NCBI GenBank assembly: GCA_937146725.1
Contig: CAKZRU010000194.1
Span: 50,949 to 114,948, forward strand
Length of the DNA: 64,000 nucleotides
Source of the DNA: an uncultured Myxococcales bacterium
GTDB taxonomy: Bacteria > Myxococcota_A > Bradymonadia > UBA7976 > VGTA01
Direction: 5' to 3'
Shown: one piece after another, positions 43,893 to 52,668 of the stretch
Position numbering within the stretch: the stretch's first letter is position 1
Layout: every line of letters starts with the position of its first letter
Notes under the pieces: model-generated
Databases searched by the model: none
Seen by the model: the letters and a program-made list of their open reading frames with translations, nothing else
Told to the model about the DNA's origin: nothing
Program-made: the position numbers and the translations under genes

Positions 43893-44637
43893 ACAAACGC
43901 AAGCGAAGTGGAGGAAGATTTAATTCTGAACGGGTAATTGACCACCACACAGCGGTTTGTGCGATGATAAAATCTTGCGGACGAGTTCTATGAGACTCTC
44001 TTTCTAGGAGAGTATGAACCCGTTGGTATACTTGGCGCTTCAAGGATTCAGACGCAGCGATAAAAAAACGCTCTTGAGCCTCTTTAGACAGGGAATAAAA
44101 TGCGGAAAAGATACCTTCCAAGTTTAGATATTTTAGATCGCTTGTTGATAATAAAGATCGTTCTTTAAGGTGTTGAACACTTTCAATAAGCCAAATAATC
44201 ACCTGCTTAATATCTTGCTCATGCGCTTCTGCCTCAGCTTGTCTTAAGTCAGCAATGAGTTCATCAAAGGCTGTTTCAAGTTGGTTTGAGTTTAGCTGAC
44301 TTGCGCCATACTTTTCTCCAATTCTAGAAGATTGCCATCGCTGAGCTTTTTGAGTGAGTTGTTGTAAGAGAAAGCTAAGGCTGATTTGTGGTTTAGCTTG
44401 ATAAAGTTCAGTTGCCCAGCTCAATAGCTGAGGTACTGGTACTGAGCTTTGTTCTAGCTTTACAACAGCCGCCAACTCTCGAGAATTAAGCATTACCCTT
44501 TGTGGAAAAAGTGATAAAAGTCGTGGGGCTAAACGTAAAACTTCTTTTGGTGAAGCCAAGCGTTGATTTGAAGGGAGTGTTGGAGAAGGATTCATCAAGG
44601 CCGAGTGCTTTTGATCTCGTTTTGAATCATGTGCCAT
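43879..44637 (-). CDS. hypothetical protein upstream of MoxR gene
   Basis: A 252-residue soluble protein, helical throughout (LRLAPRLLSLFPQRVML, LLQQLTQKAQRWQ, FSAFYSLSKEAQERFFIA). It has no signal or span and no catalytic motif that I recognise. The C-terminus is basic then hydrophobic (LNLPPLRLRLFDGW). It is the first gene of the cluster 44637-41025 and is separated from the MoxR gene by 179 bases that contain the 15-bp repeats. Conserved co-occurrence with MoxR would support a role as an adaptor or regulator; that can only be tested by a database search. The alternate start Met15 is possible (MNPSPTLPSNQR). Confidence 0.5.
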   Translation of the reverse strand: MAHDSKRDQKHSALMNPSPTLPSNQRLASPKEVLRLAPRLLSLFPQRVMLNSRELAAVVKLEQSSVPVPQLLSWATELYQAKPQISLSFLLQQLTQKAQRWQSSRIGEKYGASQLNSNQLETAFDELIADLRQAEAEAHEQDIKQVIIWLIESVQHLKERSLLSTSDLKYLNLEGIFSAFYSLSKEAQERFFIAASESLKRQVYQRVHTLLERESHRTRPQDFIIAQTAVWWSITRSELNLPPLRLRLFDGW

Positions 44638-44740
44638 TGACTCATCCCCTCACTGTTCCAATTGCTTCTTAACCACAAGTGAAAAAGACGCTTATGTTTA
44701 TATTGATGATATAAATGAGGGTATATCACTCAAGCCAAGA

Positions 44741-47500
44741 TTAAACATCAAGGTTTTGAACATTAAGCGCATTCTTTTCAATAAAGCGACGACGTGGCTC
44801 AACCTGATCACCCATAAGAATAGTAAAGATCTCATCGGCCTCTTCAAAGTCACGAACTTGAACTTGTAACATAGTACGAGTTTCAGGGTTCATGGTTGTC
44901 TCCCAAAGCTGATCAGGATTCATTTCACCTAGACCTTTATAGCGTTGGATATCAATGCCCTTGCGACTTAATACTTGGAACTCTTGTAAGAGCTTGTAAT
45001 AGCTATCAGCATGGAATTCTTGACCACCGGCTTGCACCTTGAAAGGCCCTTCGCCTAATAGTTCAAAGCTCTTTGTGGTTTCACGAGCTTTCTTAAAGCG
45101 AGCTGAGCCAACAAGAGCCCAATCAAGAACAGTGTGTCTTTCTTCACCGTTAACACGCGATCGGAAGCGAATTCTCCAACGAGTTGGACCTTGCATAACC
45201 TCGGCTTCAGCAGAAGCATTATCAACCGAGTCATTAAGAGAGGAGTCATCAACCGAGTCATTAAGAGAGGAGTCATCAACCGAGCCATCTAGAGAGGAGT
45301 CATCAACCGAGCCATCTAGAGAGGAGTCATCAACCGAGCCATCTAGAGAAGAGTCATCAACCGAGCCATCTAGAGAAGAGTCATCAATCGAGCCATCTAG
45401 AGAAGAGCCATCTAGAGAAGAGCCATCAACCGAGCCATCATCTTCACTTTTACTTTTAACTTGCTCGGGAGCGCTTGATGCACTGAGTGATATATTGATC
45501 ACTTGCTCAACATGATACTGCGCTGGAAGTTCTTCGGGCTGACTTTGGTCAAGTTGATCTTTAAGTGTACGAGCGATGATTTCAACAACCTCTTGGTTAG
45601 ACCAAGTATCTTCTGCACCGACATCACTCAGTTGCATAATAAGGCTAACAACTCGAACATCAGCTCGAGGTTGCAGACGCTGTAGGCCTTGGAAGGTACG
45701 AGATAACTCAAGCATTTGTTGCTGTAGATCATCACCGACTAAAACTTCGCCAGAGCCAAGGGTTAGGCTTGCATTGCTAATGCCACTCGTCATCAAATAT
45801 TCACTTAGGGCAGCTTCATCTTTTAGATATTGAATCTGCTTTCCTTTTTTAGCTCTAAATAAAGGAGGCTGAGCAATATATAAGTAGCCCTTTTCAATGA
45901 CTGAGCGCATATGACGGTAGAAGAAGGTCAACAGCAGTGTACGAATGTGTGAACCATCAACATCAGCGTCTGTCATGATCACAATCTTATGATAACGAAG
46001 CTTTTCGATATTAAAGTCTTCGGCACCGATACCGGTTCCTAAAGCGGTGATCAAAGTGGTAATTTCTTGACTTGAAAGCATTTTATCAAGTCGAGCCTTT
46101 TCTACATTAAGGATTTTACCACGCAAAGGTAGAATGGCTTGAGTTCCTCTATGACGACCTTGCTTGGCAGAACCACCCGCTGAGTCACCCTCTACTAAAA
46201 AGATTTCAGCTTTGGTGGGGTCGCGCTCTTGGCAATCCGCAAGTTTACCCGGTAAGGCAGATGAGTCTAATGCACCTTTGCGACGAACTAGGTCACGTGC
46301 TCGACGAGCTGCTTCGCGAACCTGTGAGGCACGAATCGCTTTAGAAACAACTTCTTTAGCCATAGCTGGTTGCTCTAACAACCATTCTGACATGGCTTGC
46401 GCCATTGCCGAGTTTACCGCAGGCTTAACTTCTGAAGAAACAAGCTTATCTTTGGTTTGGCTACTAAACTTGGGGTCGGGTACCTTACAAGAAACAACCG
46501 CTACAATACCTTCGCGAATATCTTCACCTGATAGGTTACCCTTAAGGCCCTTTAATAGATTTTCGCTTTGGGCATAGTTATTGACTGAGCGAGTAAGAGC
46601 ATCGCGGAAGCCGGCTAAGTGTGTACCACCATCACGGTTACGAATGTTATTGGTATAGCAATAGACGGTTTCTTGATAAGAGTCGTTCCACTGCAAAGAG
46701 ATTTCAACCTCAACGCCATCATTGCTTTCTTTGGTAAAGTGGATGGGCGTTGGGTGAACAGGTGTTTTATTTCTATTTAGATAGTCAACAAACGCGCTAA
46801 TACCACCATCAAACTTAAAGTCATGGCGAAGGTCGGCTTCACGCTCATCAATCAGATTGATGGCTACACCACGATTAAGGAAAGAGAGCTCTCTTAAGCG
46901 CTGAGTTAGAACTTCAAAGCTAAACTCATTGTTTTCCTCAAAAATGGTTTTATCCGGACGAAAGCGAATATGGGTACCGGTTTGATCACTGTCTTCAATA
47001 CGCTGTAGCTCGGTAACCGGATCACCACGACGGTATTCTTGTCGGTAATAACCACCATCACGATGAATCTCGAGCAGGAGATCGTCAGAGAGTGCATTTA
47101 CGCAAGAAATACCTACACCATGAAGACCACCAGAGACCTTGTAGGAATTGGCATCAAACTTACCACCAGCGTGTAGAACTGTCATGATGACTTCAGCTGC
47201 ACTACGACCTTCTTCAGCGTGCATACCTACCGGAATACCACGCCCATTGTCAGTGACTGTACATCCACCATCATCATGGATGATCACTTCAACAAGGTCA
47301 CAGTGACCAGCCAAAGCTTCATCAATCGCGTTATCTACTGCCTCATACACCAGTTGGTGCAGACCAGTGCCATCATTGGGGTCGCCAATGTACATACCAG
47401 GACGTTTACGAACCGCTTCAAGTCCTTTGAGTACTCTAATACTATCAGCGCCATAATCATTGTCTTCTTGTGCCTGATTCCCTACTGGAAATTCACTCAT
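44741..47500 (-). CDS. gyrB: DNA gyrase subunit B with repeat insertion
   Basis: The ATPase and Toprim subunit of type II topoisomerase that introduces negative supercoils. The ATG at 47500 is chosen because GGAGG precedes it by 4 bases; a longer frame starts at 47539. GHKL ATPase motifs are present (EAVDNAIDEALAGHCD, TDNGRGIP, GGLHGVG). EGDSAGG at 437-443 and IMTDADVDGSHIRTLL are Toprim motifs, and RYKGLGEMNP the C-terminal signature. Within the Gram-negative-type Toprim insertion, residues ~688-760 hold a low-complexity array of nine-residue units (SSLDGSVDD and variants). This is an unusual expansion and makes the protein 919 residues instead of ~800. It is otherwise complete and surely functional. 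The next gene is jag-like. Confidence 0.97.
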   Translation of the reverse strand: MSEFPVGNQAQEDNDYGADSIRVLKGLEAVRKRPGMYIGDPNDGTGLHQLVYEAVDNAIDEALAGHCDLVEVIIHDDGGCTVTDNGRGIPVGMHAEEGRSAAEVIMTVLHAGGKFDANSYKVSGGLHGVGISCVNALSDDLLLEIHRDGGYYRQEYRRGDPVTELQRIEDSDQTGTHIRFRPDKTIFEENNEFSFEVLTQRLRELSFLNRGVAINLIDEREADLRHDFKFDGGISAFVDYLNRNKTPVHPTPIHFTKESNDGVEVEISLQWNDSYQETVYCYTNNIRNRDGGTHLAGFRDALTRSVNNYAQSENLLKGLKGNLSGEDIREGIVAVVSCKVPDPKFSSQTKDKLVSSEVKPAVNSAMAQAMSEWLLEQPAMAKEVVSKAIRASQVREAARRARDLVRRKGALDSSALPGKLADCQERDPTKAEIFLVEGDSAGGSAKQGRHRGTQAILPLRGKILNVEKARLDKMLSSQEITTLITALGTGIGAEDFNIEKLRYHKIVIMTDADVDGSHIRTLLLTFFYRHMRSVIEKGYLYIAQPPLFRAKKGKQIQYLKDEAALSEYLMTSGISNASLTLGSGEVLVGDDLQQQMLELSRTFQGLQRLQPRADVRVVSLIMQLSDVGAEDTWSNQEVVEIIARTLKDQLDQSQPEELPAQYHVEQVINISLSASSAPEQVKSKSEDDGSVDGSSLDGSSLDGSIDDSSLDGSVDDSSLDGSVDDSSLDGSVDDSSLDGSVDDSSLNDSVDDSSLNDSVDNASAEAEVMQGPTRWRIRFRSRVNGEERHTVLDWALVGSARFKKARETTKSFELLGEGPFKVQAGGQEFHADSYYKLLQEFQVLSRKGIDIQRYKGLGEMNPDQLWETTMNPETRTMLQVQVRDFEEADEIFTILMGDQVEPRRRFIEKNALNVQNLDV
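45221..45439 (-). repeat. 27-bp tandem repeat inside gyrB
   Basis: Seven near-identical 27-base units (two early ones carry CATTAA in place of CATCTA) plus a 15-base part unit and a short end. The units code for acidic Ser/Asp/Leu repeats in the Toprim insertion. Keeping the period divisible by three is consistent with selection for an open frame. Confidence 0.95.
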
Positions 47501-47504
47501 ATGA

Positions 47505-47509
47505 CCTCC
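47505..47509 (-). promoter_or_regulatory. Shine-Dalgarno setting the gyrB start
   Basis: Read on the minus strand, GGAGG stands 4 bases before the ATG at 47500. This favours the start MSEFPVGNQ over the ATG at 47539, which lacks such a site. Confidence 0.8.
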
Positions 47510-47787
47510 ATACCATAATCCGAAAAATAGACAGTGCAAACCTTATTGAAAAGTCTATGAGAATACAAGCTTTTTAGCCAAAATTTAGGCAAAAAAGTTG
47601 ATCAAGTGTTCAGTGTTTATTGAGTGTGTACATATCCCTACATCTAAATGTCGAGCACCCTAGAGGTAAACATTAGTAATATCATGCACTTAGGTAATTA
47701 ATGAGCACAGGTTATTACGATGAGCCATGATCAGCAGACTAAATCTTTAGAGTATATGTGATTTAACTCAGCAATTAGATCAGAGAT

Positions 47788-48303
47788 TCAGGTTTTAATC
47801 GCTACCATCATATATCGGAATTCACCTTCGCCATCACTGAGTGTTTCGACCTCTTGATCACGATTTACGAAATGATGTACCTTGCGTCGTTCAGAGGCGC
47901 TTAGCCCTTCGATGATAGCACGTTTATGAGTGTGTTTAGCCACAGCAGCAGCATCTTCGGCAATCACTTCTAAAAGGGTTCTCCGAGCACTCAGTTGCCC
48001 TTCTAGATCTAAGGCACAACGCACAAAGCCTTTGCTTTGAGTACTCATGGCCATTGAGGTCAGTCGAGTTAAGGCTGCTAAACGCTGGGGATTACGCTTA
48101 AGAGGCTTAATTTCACCCGATAGTTCAAAAACAGTTTCTGAGATCTCCTCATCTTGCTGAGAAGTCTCTTGCACAGAAATACGGACTTTAGCTTTAAGGC
48201 TTTGAAAGTAATCATTCAAAAAGTCTAGGCCACGCTCAATGTCTGCAGCGGTCGCTTTACGGTTGTTTTTATGTTGAGGTTTACGATTAGTCTTTGAGGT
48301 CAT
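47788..48303 (-). CDS. jag: Jag/KhpB-like R3H-domain RNA-binding protein
   Basis: About 171 residues from an ATG at 48303 that overlaps the yidC stop in ATGA; a GGAGG sits before it. The earlier in-frame start at 48333 lies inside yidC and lacks such a site. The N-terminal half is basic and disordered (TNRKPQHKNNRKA). The C-terminal R3H domain shows LSASERRKVHHFVNRDQEV and TLSDGEGEFRYMMV, the R...H single-stranded nucleic acid binding pattern. The KH-like centre (AALTRLTSMAMSTQSKGFVR) has the same layout as KhpB/Jag. Jag follows yidC in most bacteria. It is thought to bind RNA and influence cell-envelope growth. Downstream is gyrB after 287 bases. Confidence 0.9.
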   Translation of the reverse strand: MTSKTNRKPQHKNNRKATAADIERGLDFLNDYFQSLKAKVRISVQETSQQDEEISETVFELSGEIKPLKRNPQRLAALTRLTSMAMSTQSKGFVRCALDLEGQLSARRTLLEVIAEDAAAVAKHTHKRAIIEGLSASERRKVHHFVNRDQEVETLSDGEGEFRYMMVAIKT

Positions 48304-50042
48304 GCTTGAGCCTCCATTGCTTTTTGAGACCACTTTTGTTGTACGATACCTAAACCTGTATTTACCAAAATATATAAAACAAGGCCACTAGGTAAGAACA
48401 GCATCATACCACCAAACATCAGCGGCATAAAGGTGGTCAACATTCTTCTTTGAGCGGGATCCATTGCATTATTGGTAGGTTGTAGCTGAGCTTGCAAGAA
48501 CATTAAGCCTGCTAAAACAACCGGAGTAATAAAGTAAGGATCCGGCATAGAAAGGTCGGTGAGCCAGGCAAAGAAATGCGCTTGATACAACTCTACTGCT
48601 GAGTAAATCGTACGATATAAAGCAAAATAAATGGGCATCATGACAAGCATAGGTAAGCAACCAGATAGCGGACTGGCTCCATGCTTTTTGTACAATGCCA
48701 TCGTTTCCTGCTGCATACGCATAGCATCATCTTTGTATTTTTCTTTAAGAACCTGTAATTCAGGCTGAATCTTTTTCATGACCGCCATCGAACGATATTG
48801 CTTGATGGTTAAGGGCAGAGTAATGACCTTCACCAAAAGAGTGAGCAAGATAATGGCAATACCCCAGTTAGGTAATACACTATAGAAAAAGCCTAAGGCC
48901 CACAGCATTAAGTAGCAAATCGGGCTAAATATCCCAAAATCAATCGCTTCGCTGAGACTTGGTTCAGAAGCGGTTAATAATTCCATCTTCTTGGGTCCAC
49001 CATAGAAGGTAAGTTCATTTTGTACTTTACTTTGGCTATTTACAAAATCAGAGAATAGGACAGCTTCAGTACTAAGCGCTGAAAAACCTAAAGGTAAAGG
49101 ACGGCCTAATCTTAGACTTTTCTCATCTACGCTTTGGGCGCATGAAACCGTTTTATTGACCGAAATAGAATTCATAAAATAACGACTATCTACGCCATAC
49201 CAACGGGCACCAGAGAATACAATCGGATCCTTATCAGCAATTTTGGATTGTACTGAGCTAGCCCCATCGCGTTCTAGTTCATCACCATAAGCACAAACGC
49301 TTTCAAGTAGATTGAGAGGAGGAGAGAACATTCCACCTTCACTGGCATTTGAATCCTGTAAGGCGCGAGTAATACCGCGTACTTCAATATGTGCTCGGTT
49401 TGCGCTGAGATTTTGTACCTCAACACTTGTTTTCACTCGATACTCATTAGGTATGATTTCAAAGTGCTTACTAATTTGGATCTGTGGGGTTCTGAGAACA
49501 AAGCTAGCCTTATTCTCATCTCCACCTGAGACCAGCTGATATTCACCATGTACCGGCTCATTGTTTAGACGCACCTCAATCATTGGAGTGAGGAAAGGAG
49601 CCTCTAAGCCACCTTCTTCCTTAAGACTAGGCTGGTAGTTAGTTAGTACATAGGGCGTACTTTCAGTTTCGGAGCTACGATGACGATACTGACTTTCAAG
49701 AATAGCCCATTGGTGGAGCTCACCATGTGTATTTAACACAACTTCAAAACGCTTTTGATCGCGCAAAGTATGCAGCTTTTGAGCCGGCTTTAGATTCGCT
49801 TTATTCTGGATAGGCACACTGTTTTGTATATTAGGTGTGGCTACTTGTGAAACAATTTTTTCAACGCTCAAATTAGACAGTTGATTTGGGGCTTCTTGCT
49901 TTGAACTATCTACTGGGGCCACCGGAACTGGTGGGGGAAAAAATTGTTGCCAAACCGAAAAGAAAACGACCACCGCTACTAAGGAGAGGAGGAGTTGCTT
50001 AGGATCGTCTTTACTTCTTTTTCTTCGTGGAGTTCTTCTCAT
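48300..50042 (-). CDS. yidC: YidC/Oxa1 membrane protein insertase
   Basis: A 580-residue integral insertase that places inner-membrane proteins with or without SecYEG. It begins with a basic n-region and one span (LLLSLVAVVVFFSVWQQFF), then a large periplasmic domain of about 330 residues with the characteristic Gram-negative fold (GRPLPLGFSALSTEAVLF). The conserved five-span core covers ~370-575; YSVLPNWGIAIILLTLLVKV, MQQETMALYKKHG and CLPMLVMMPIYFALY are core motifs, including the hydrophilic-groove arginine (RSMAVMKK... region). The 3' end overlaps jag and the 5' end overlaps yidD by 32 bases. The gene is typical of Gram-negative bacteria. Assignment is certain. Confidence 0.97.
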   Translation of the reverse strand: MRRTPRRKRSKDDPKQLLLSLVAVVVFFSVWQQFFPPPVPVAPVDSSKQEAPNQLSNLSVEKIVSQVATPNIQNSVPIQNKANLKPAQKLHTLRDQKRFEVVLNTHGELHQWAILESQYRHRSSETESTPYVLTNYQPSLKEEGGLEAPFLTPMIEVRLNNEPVHGEYQLVSGGDENKASFVLRTPQIQISKHFEIIPNEYRVKTSVEVQNLSANRAHIEVRGITRALQDSNASEGGMFSPPLNLLESVCAYGDELERDGASSVQSKIADKDPIVFSGARWYGVDSRYFMNSISVNKTVSCAQSVDEKSLRLGRPLPLGFSALSTEAVLFSDFVNSQSKVQNELTFYGGPKKMELLTASEPSLSEAIDFGIFSPICYLMLWALGFFYSVLPNWGIAIILLTLLVKVITLPLTIKQYRSMAVMKKIQPELQVLKEKYKDDAMRMQQETMALYKKHGASPLSGCLPMLVMMPIYFALYRTIYSAVELYQAHFFAWLTDLSMPDPYFITPVVLAGLMFLQAQLQPTNNAMDPAQRRMLTTFMPLMFGGMMLFLPSGLVLYILVNTGLGIVQQKWSQKAMEAQA

Positions 50043-50370
50043 GTTTTATCACTGGGTCATAGCCTCCAGGTTGCCAAGGGTTGCAACGGAGGATTCGGGT
50101 AAAGGTTCGCCAAGTCCCTAAAAAGAAACCAAACTCAGAGTAGGCATCAAGCGCATACTGTGAACATGTTGGTGTAAAGCGACAAGTAGGTGGTTTTAGG
50201 GGGGATAAGTATCGGCGATAGAATCTGATCATGGAGAGACTCGCTCTCACAATTAAAGAATGATGAGTCGCTACGACTTCATGGGAGAGAGCGGACTGAG
50301 AGTCAACAATAAGATGCTCTCTTTTATCTTTTGACTCGCATTTTTTTTGAGACTCTTGCTCTTTACACAT
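50011..50370 (-). CDS. yidD: YidD membrane protein insertion efficiency factor
   Basis: A 119-residue protein from an ATG at 50370 (a TTG four codons earlier at 50382 is possible). The core is the YidD/haemolysin domain: RFYRRYLSPLKPPTCRFTPTCSQYALDA and RILRCNPWQPGGYDPV carry the conserved cysteines and CSQYA motif. The N-terminal ~45 residues (KEQESQKKCESKDKREHL and VDSQSALSHEV) are an extension not usual in E. coli YidD (85 residues). YidD helps YidC insert proteins and folds with a small amphipathic helix at the membrane. It overlaps yidC by 32 bases and follows rnpA by 17 bases, the standard block order. Assignment is certain. Confidence 0.93.
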   Translation of the reverse strand: MCKEQESQKKCESKDKREHLIVDSQSALSHEVVATHHSLIVRASLSMIRFYRRYLSPLKPPTCRFTPTCSQYALDAYSEFGFFLGTWRTFTRILRCNPWQPGGYDPVIKHEKNSTKKKK

Positions 50371-50387
50371 ATATTTACCCAATTATT

Positions 50388-50921
50388 TTATGGACGAACA
50401 CTGTGTTTTGAAGCGAGCTTAGGCTTTTTTTGGTTTTGAGTCTTGTTGTTTTTACGCTTGTTGGATGAGCGATCAAAACTTAGAGTTTGTATCTGCCGAG
50501 CTAGCTGATCAAACTCACTCAATAACAGCTTGAGTTCAAAGCGTGGTGCTTCTTGCTTTGCAATCACTGAAATATCAAAGCCCTGTCCTTGTCGTAAGTG
50601 ACTGTGACGAAAGGCTTCTCGAATACAACGTTTAACTTGATTACGATGATTTGCTTTGCCCACTTTTTTACTGACCGTCAGCCCTAGTCGGTTGCTTAGA
50701 CCACGGTTCTTACTGACATATATAATGAAGTGAGGTGTATAAAGTCGCTTACCAGTACGCTGTGCCTTTAAAAACTGGCCTCGTTTGCGTAAACGAGACA
50801 GCTTAGGAAAGCTTTTATCAGAGAACTGATTGTCAAGTTTTTGTTCTTTAGCGGAGTCCAAGCTTGCTTTGGGCAGATGTGGACTTAAAGGCGAAGAAGA
50901 ACTCAACTTTGTTTTCCTCAA
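50388..50921 (-). CDS. rnpA: ribonuclease P protein component
   Basis: The protein subunit that helps RNase P RNA process tRNA 5' ends. The RNase P signature is NHRNQVKRCIREAFR (RNR-type motif), preceded by RGQFLKAQRTGKRL and NRLGLTVSKKVGKA. The listed start is a TTG at 50921; another TTG at 50906 has AGGA at better distance, so the exact start is uncertain. The N-terminal ~45 residues before the SRLRKRGQF core are Ser/Pro/Lys-rich, and the C-terminal ~35 are very basic (RSSNKRKNNKTQNQKKPK). Both extensions exceed the usual 115-120 residues. It stands between rpmH and yidD as in most bacteria. Family assignment certain. Confidence 0.93.
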   Translation of the reverse strand: MRKTKLSSSSPLSPHLPKASLDSAKEQKLDNQFSDKSFPKLSRLRKRGQFLKAQRTGKRLYTPHFIIYVSKNRGLSNRLGLTVSKKVGKANHRNQVKRCIREAFRHSHLRQGQGFDISVIAKQEAPRFELKLLLSEFDQLARQIQTLSFDRSSNKRKNNKTQNQKKPKLASKHSVRP

Positions 50922-51023
50922 GCGATCTAGGTTTTGCTTAAAGCTAATACTTTAGAACAAAAACTAAGGGTCAAGAAAAGTAACTATGATCTAGACTTTT
51001 CTACTCATTAAGGAGTCTCTTAA

Positions 51024-51176
51024 TTATTTCTTGTAAGTCGTTGGTGCTAGGCGCTTACGACCCTTGGCACGACGACGAGAAAGAACGGCACGACCGTTTT
51101 TAGTTGCCATACGAGCACGGAAACCGTGTGTACGACGGCGAGAAATACGACTAGGCTGGTAAGTACGCTTACTCAT
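51024..51176 (-). CDS. rpmH: 50S ribosomal protein L34
   Basis: A 50-residue protein found by translating the minus strand: MSKRTYQPSRISRRRTHGFR is the N-terminal half and the C-terminal part is MATKNGRAVLSRRRAKGRK followed by RLAPTTYKK. This is the highly conserved L34 sequence. GGAGG at 51182-51186 stands 5 bases before the ATG at 51176. It opens the block rpmH-rnpA-yidD-yidC-jag. It is shorter than the frames usually listed. Arginine codons are almost all CGT, as expected for a ribosomal protein. Certain. Confidence 0.98.
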   Translation of the reverse strand: MSKRTYQPSRISRRRTHGFRARMATKNGRAVLSRRRAKGRKRLAPTTYKK

Positions 51177-51557
51177 AATGACCTCCGAATTTAATTACAT
51201 ATAAAGATAGATAGATAACTTGATCTTGTTTAAGGCCATGGAATAAATCATTTGTGAACGCATAAGTCAACGGATAAATGTATAGAATTAGACAACCGAC
51301 TAAAGATTAGCCTTGATCTCTCGCTTGAGATCACGATGATACATTAGTTCGTTAGTCATGATCACTCGGTTTAAGCTTTAGATGCAGATCCTTGTTTTTA
51401 CACTGAAAGCTACGATAAAAGCTACAGGTTATGATAAGGATTCAGTTAGGGAATGAACTATAAAAGATGACCTATAGACAATGACCTAGGTGAGATGAGC
51501 GGAATGCATTAAATTGGTAGGTAAAAGAATAAGTAAAAGAATAGGAAATATTAAAAA
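51177..51557. promoter_or_regulatory. 381-base divergent gap between rpmH and epimerase genes
   Basis: No gene is visible. One clean hairpin stands at 51314-51333 (TGATCTC, loop TCGCTT, GAGATCA). The region should carry the rpmH promoter and that of the epimerase gene. I looked for DnaA boxes (TTATCCACA type) because rpmH often neighbours the origin, and found none with a convincing match. The epimerase ribosome-binding site is weak (AGGAAAT at 51543-51549). Confidence 0.4.
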
Positions 51558-52070
51558 ATGAGCAACATTAAAGACAGCACCAATCTAGATCATGATCATC
51601 TTGATGCACTAGAACATGCAGATTTACTTAAGCGACATGTAAGTCATATAGATCATTTGGGGATCGCTGTTCAGTCTTTGTCAAAGTCTATCAAAGCCTA
51701 TGAAATCTTATTAGGTGGTCAGGTGGATCATTTAGAAGAAGTGCCTGACCAAAAAGTAAAAACCGCTTTTTTTCAGGTGGGAGAAAGTGCCTTTGAACTT
51801 TTGGAAGCGACCGACCCAAGTAGCCCAATCACTCGTTTTCTTGAGCGCAATCCCCGAGGAGGATTACATCATGTATGTGTGGCTGTAGATGATATCGAGG
51901 CAGTCCTAGCAAGTTACAAAGAAGCCGGGCTCAGAGTCATTGATCAAGAACCTCGTCGTGGGGCTCATAATAAATGGGTTGCCTTTATTCATCCTGCGGC
52001 GACAGGCGGTGTTTTGATTGAGCTCTCTCAGGCTGGCGAACTCGCGAGTCAGCGAACTCAGCATGACTAA
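51558..52070 (+). CDS. mce: methylmalonyl-CoA epimerase
   Basis: A 170-residue vicinal-oxygen-chelate enzyme that interconverts the R and S forms of methylmalonyl-CoA in propionate metabolism. The first ~30 residues are an extension. HIDHLGIAV provides the first metal histidine (His33), GGLHHVCVAVDD the second and GGVLIELSQ the metal glutamate. LEATDPSSPITRFLERNPRG is the family substrate loop. The gene ends with an ATGA-like overlap with the following lipoprotein gene. The methylmalonyl-CoA mutase is not in this window. The alternative, a glyoxalase, is unlikely because of the HHVCVAVDD and PRRGAHN segments typical of epimerases. Assignment is strong. Confidence 0.93.
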   Translation: MSNIKDSTNLDHDHLDALEHADLLKRHVSHIDHLGIAVQSLSKSIKAYEILLGGQVDHLEEVPDQKVKTAFFQVGESAFELLEATDPSSPITRFLERNPRGGLHHVCVAVDDIEAVLASYKEAGLRVIDQEPRRGAHNKWVAFIHPAATGGVLIELSQAGELASQRTQHD

Positions 52071-52650
52071 TTTAAATAATGCTATGTTTTTGAGTCTTTT
52101 AAGTCTTCTATTCTTTGGTCTTCTCAGTGCCTGTGACTCTGAAAATCTACCGAGTGAAACCGATGAATCTTTGTTGGGCGGAACTCAGCAGGCTGGCAGT
52201 GACTCCACTACTGATATGATTTCGCATGAAGAAGGCGGAGAAATGACAGCGGGCGCCATGGTAGAACCTTGGGTTCAAATCGGAACAGGATTTAGACGCT
52301 ATGAAAGTCTCGAAGCAGGCCAAGTTGTACCGATTATTGCAGGTATTCAAGGAGGCTTTCATGTTTGGGGGGCTTTTATCGGAGAAGGCTTTAATGATTT
52401 AGATGTGCGTGTGATTTACTCAATGGAACTGAATGGAGAAGTGTTGGCAAGAGCTGACTATACCGAGTTTGAGCTTCCCAAAAATAGTGAACGCGAGTTT
52501 GAGTATGCAGGTGTGGCTGTCATTTATAATGATAACGATGATGTTGAGAGAACAAGTGACCAAGAGTTTGTATTAAAGCTTAGAGTAGAAACCCAAGATG
52601 GACTCAGCCTAGAAGATCAAATCCGCTTACGTCCTCATTGCTGTGAATAA
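52063..52650 (+). CDS. hypothetical lipoprotein
   Basis: About 195 residues from an ATG that overlaps the epimerase stop; an earlier in-frame start at 52018 lies inside that gene. Signal peptide with lipobox LLSAC (core LSLLSLLFFGL). After a Ser/Thr/Gly-rich linker (ETDESLLGGTQQ) there is one strand-rich domain (IGTGFRRYESLEAGQVVPI, GGFHVWGAFIGEGFNDLDV, RVIYSMELNGEVLARADYTE) that looks like an immunoglobulin-like beta sandwich. Near the C-terminus DNDDVERTSDQEF and HCCE. No family recognised. It is coupled to mce but probably has an unrelated envelope function, perhaps adhesion or binding. It is followed by a methyltransferase gene after 18 bases. Confidence 0.6.
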   Translation: MTNLNNAMFLSLLSLLFFGLLSACDSENLPSETDESLLGGTQQAGSDSTTDMISHEEGGEMTAGAMVEPWVQIGTGFRRYESLEAGQVVPIIAGIQGGFHVWGAFIGEGFNDLDVRVIYSMELNGEVLARADYTEFELPKNSEREFEYAGVAVIYNDNDDVERTSDQEFVLKLRVETQDGLSLEDQIRLRPHCCE

Positions 52651-52668
52651 GATTTACCCTAACAGCTT

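Noticed and set aside
45039..45515. Plus-strand Ser/Glu-rich open frame
   Set aside because: Antisense shadow of the 27-bp repeats inside gyrB, which is certain on the other strand.
51177..51557. Chromosome origin next to rpmH
   Set aside because: No convincing DnaA boxes or AT-rich unwinding repeats, and dnaA is not adjacent.
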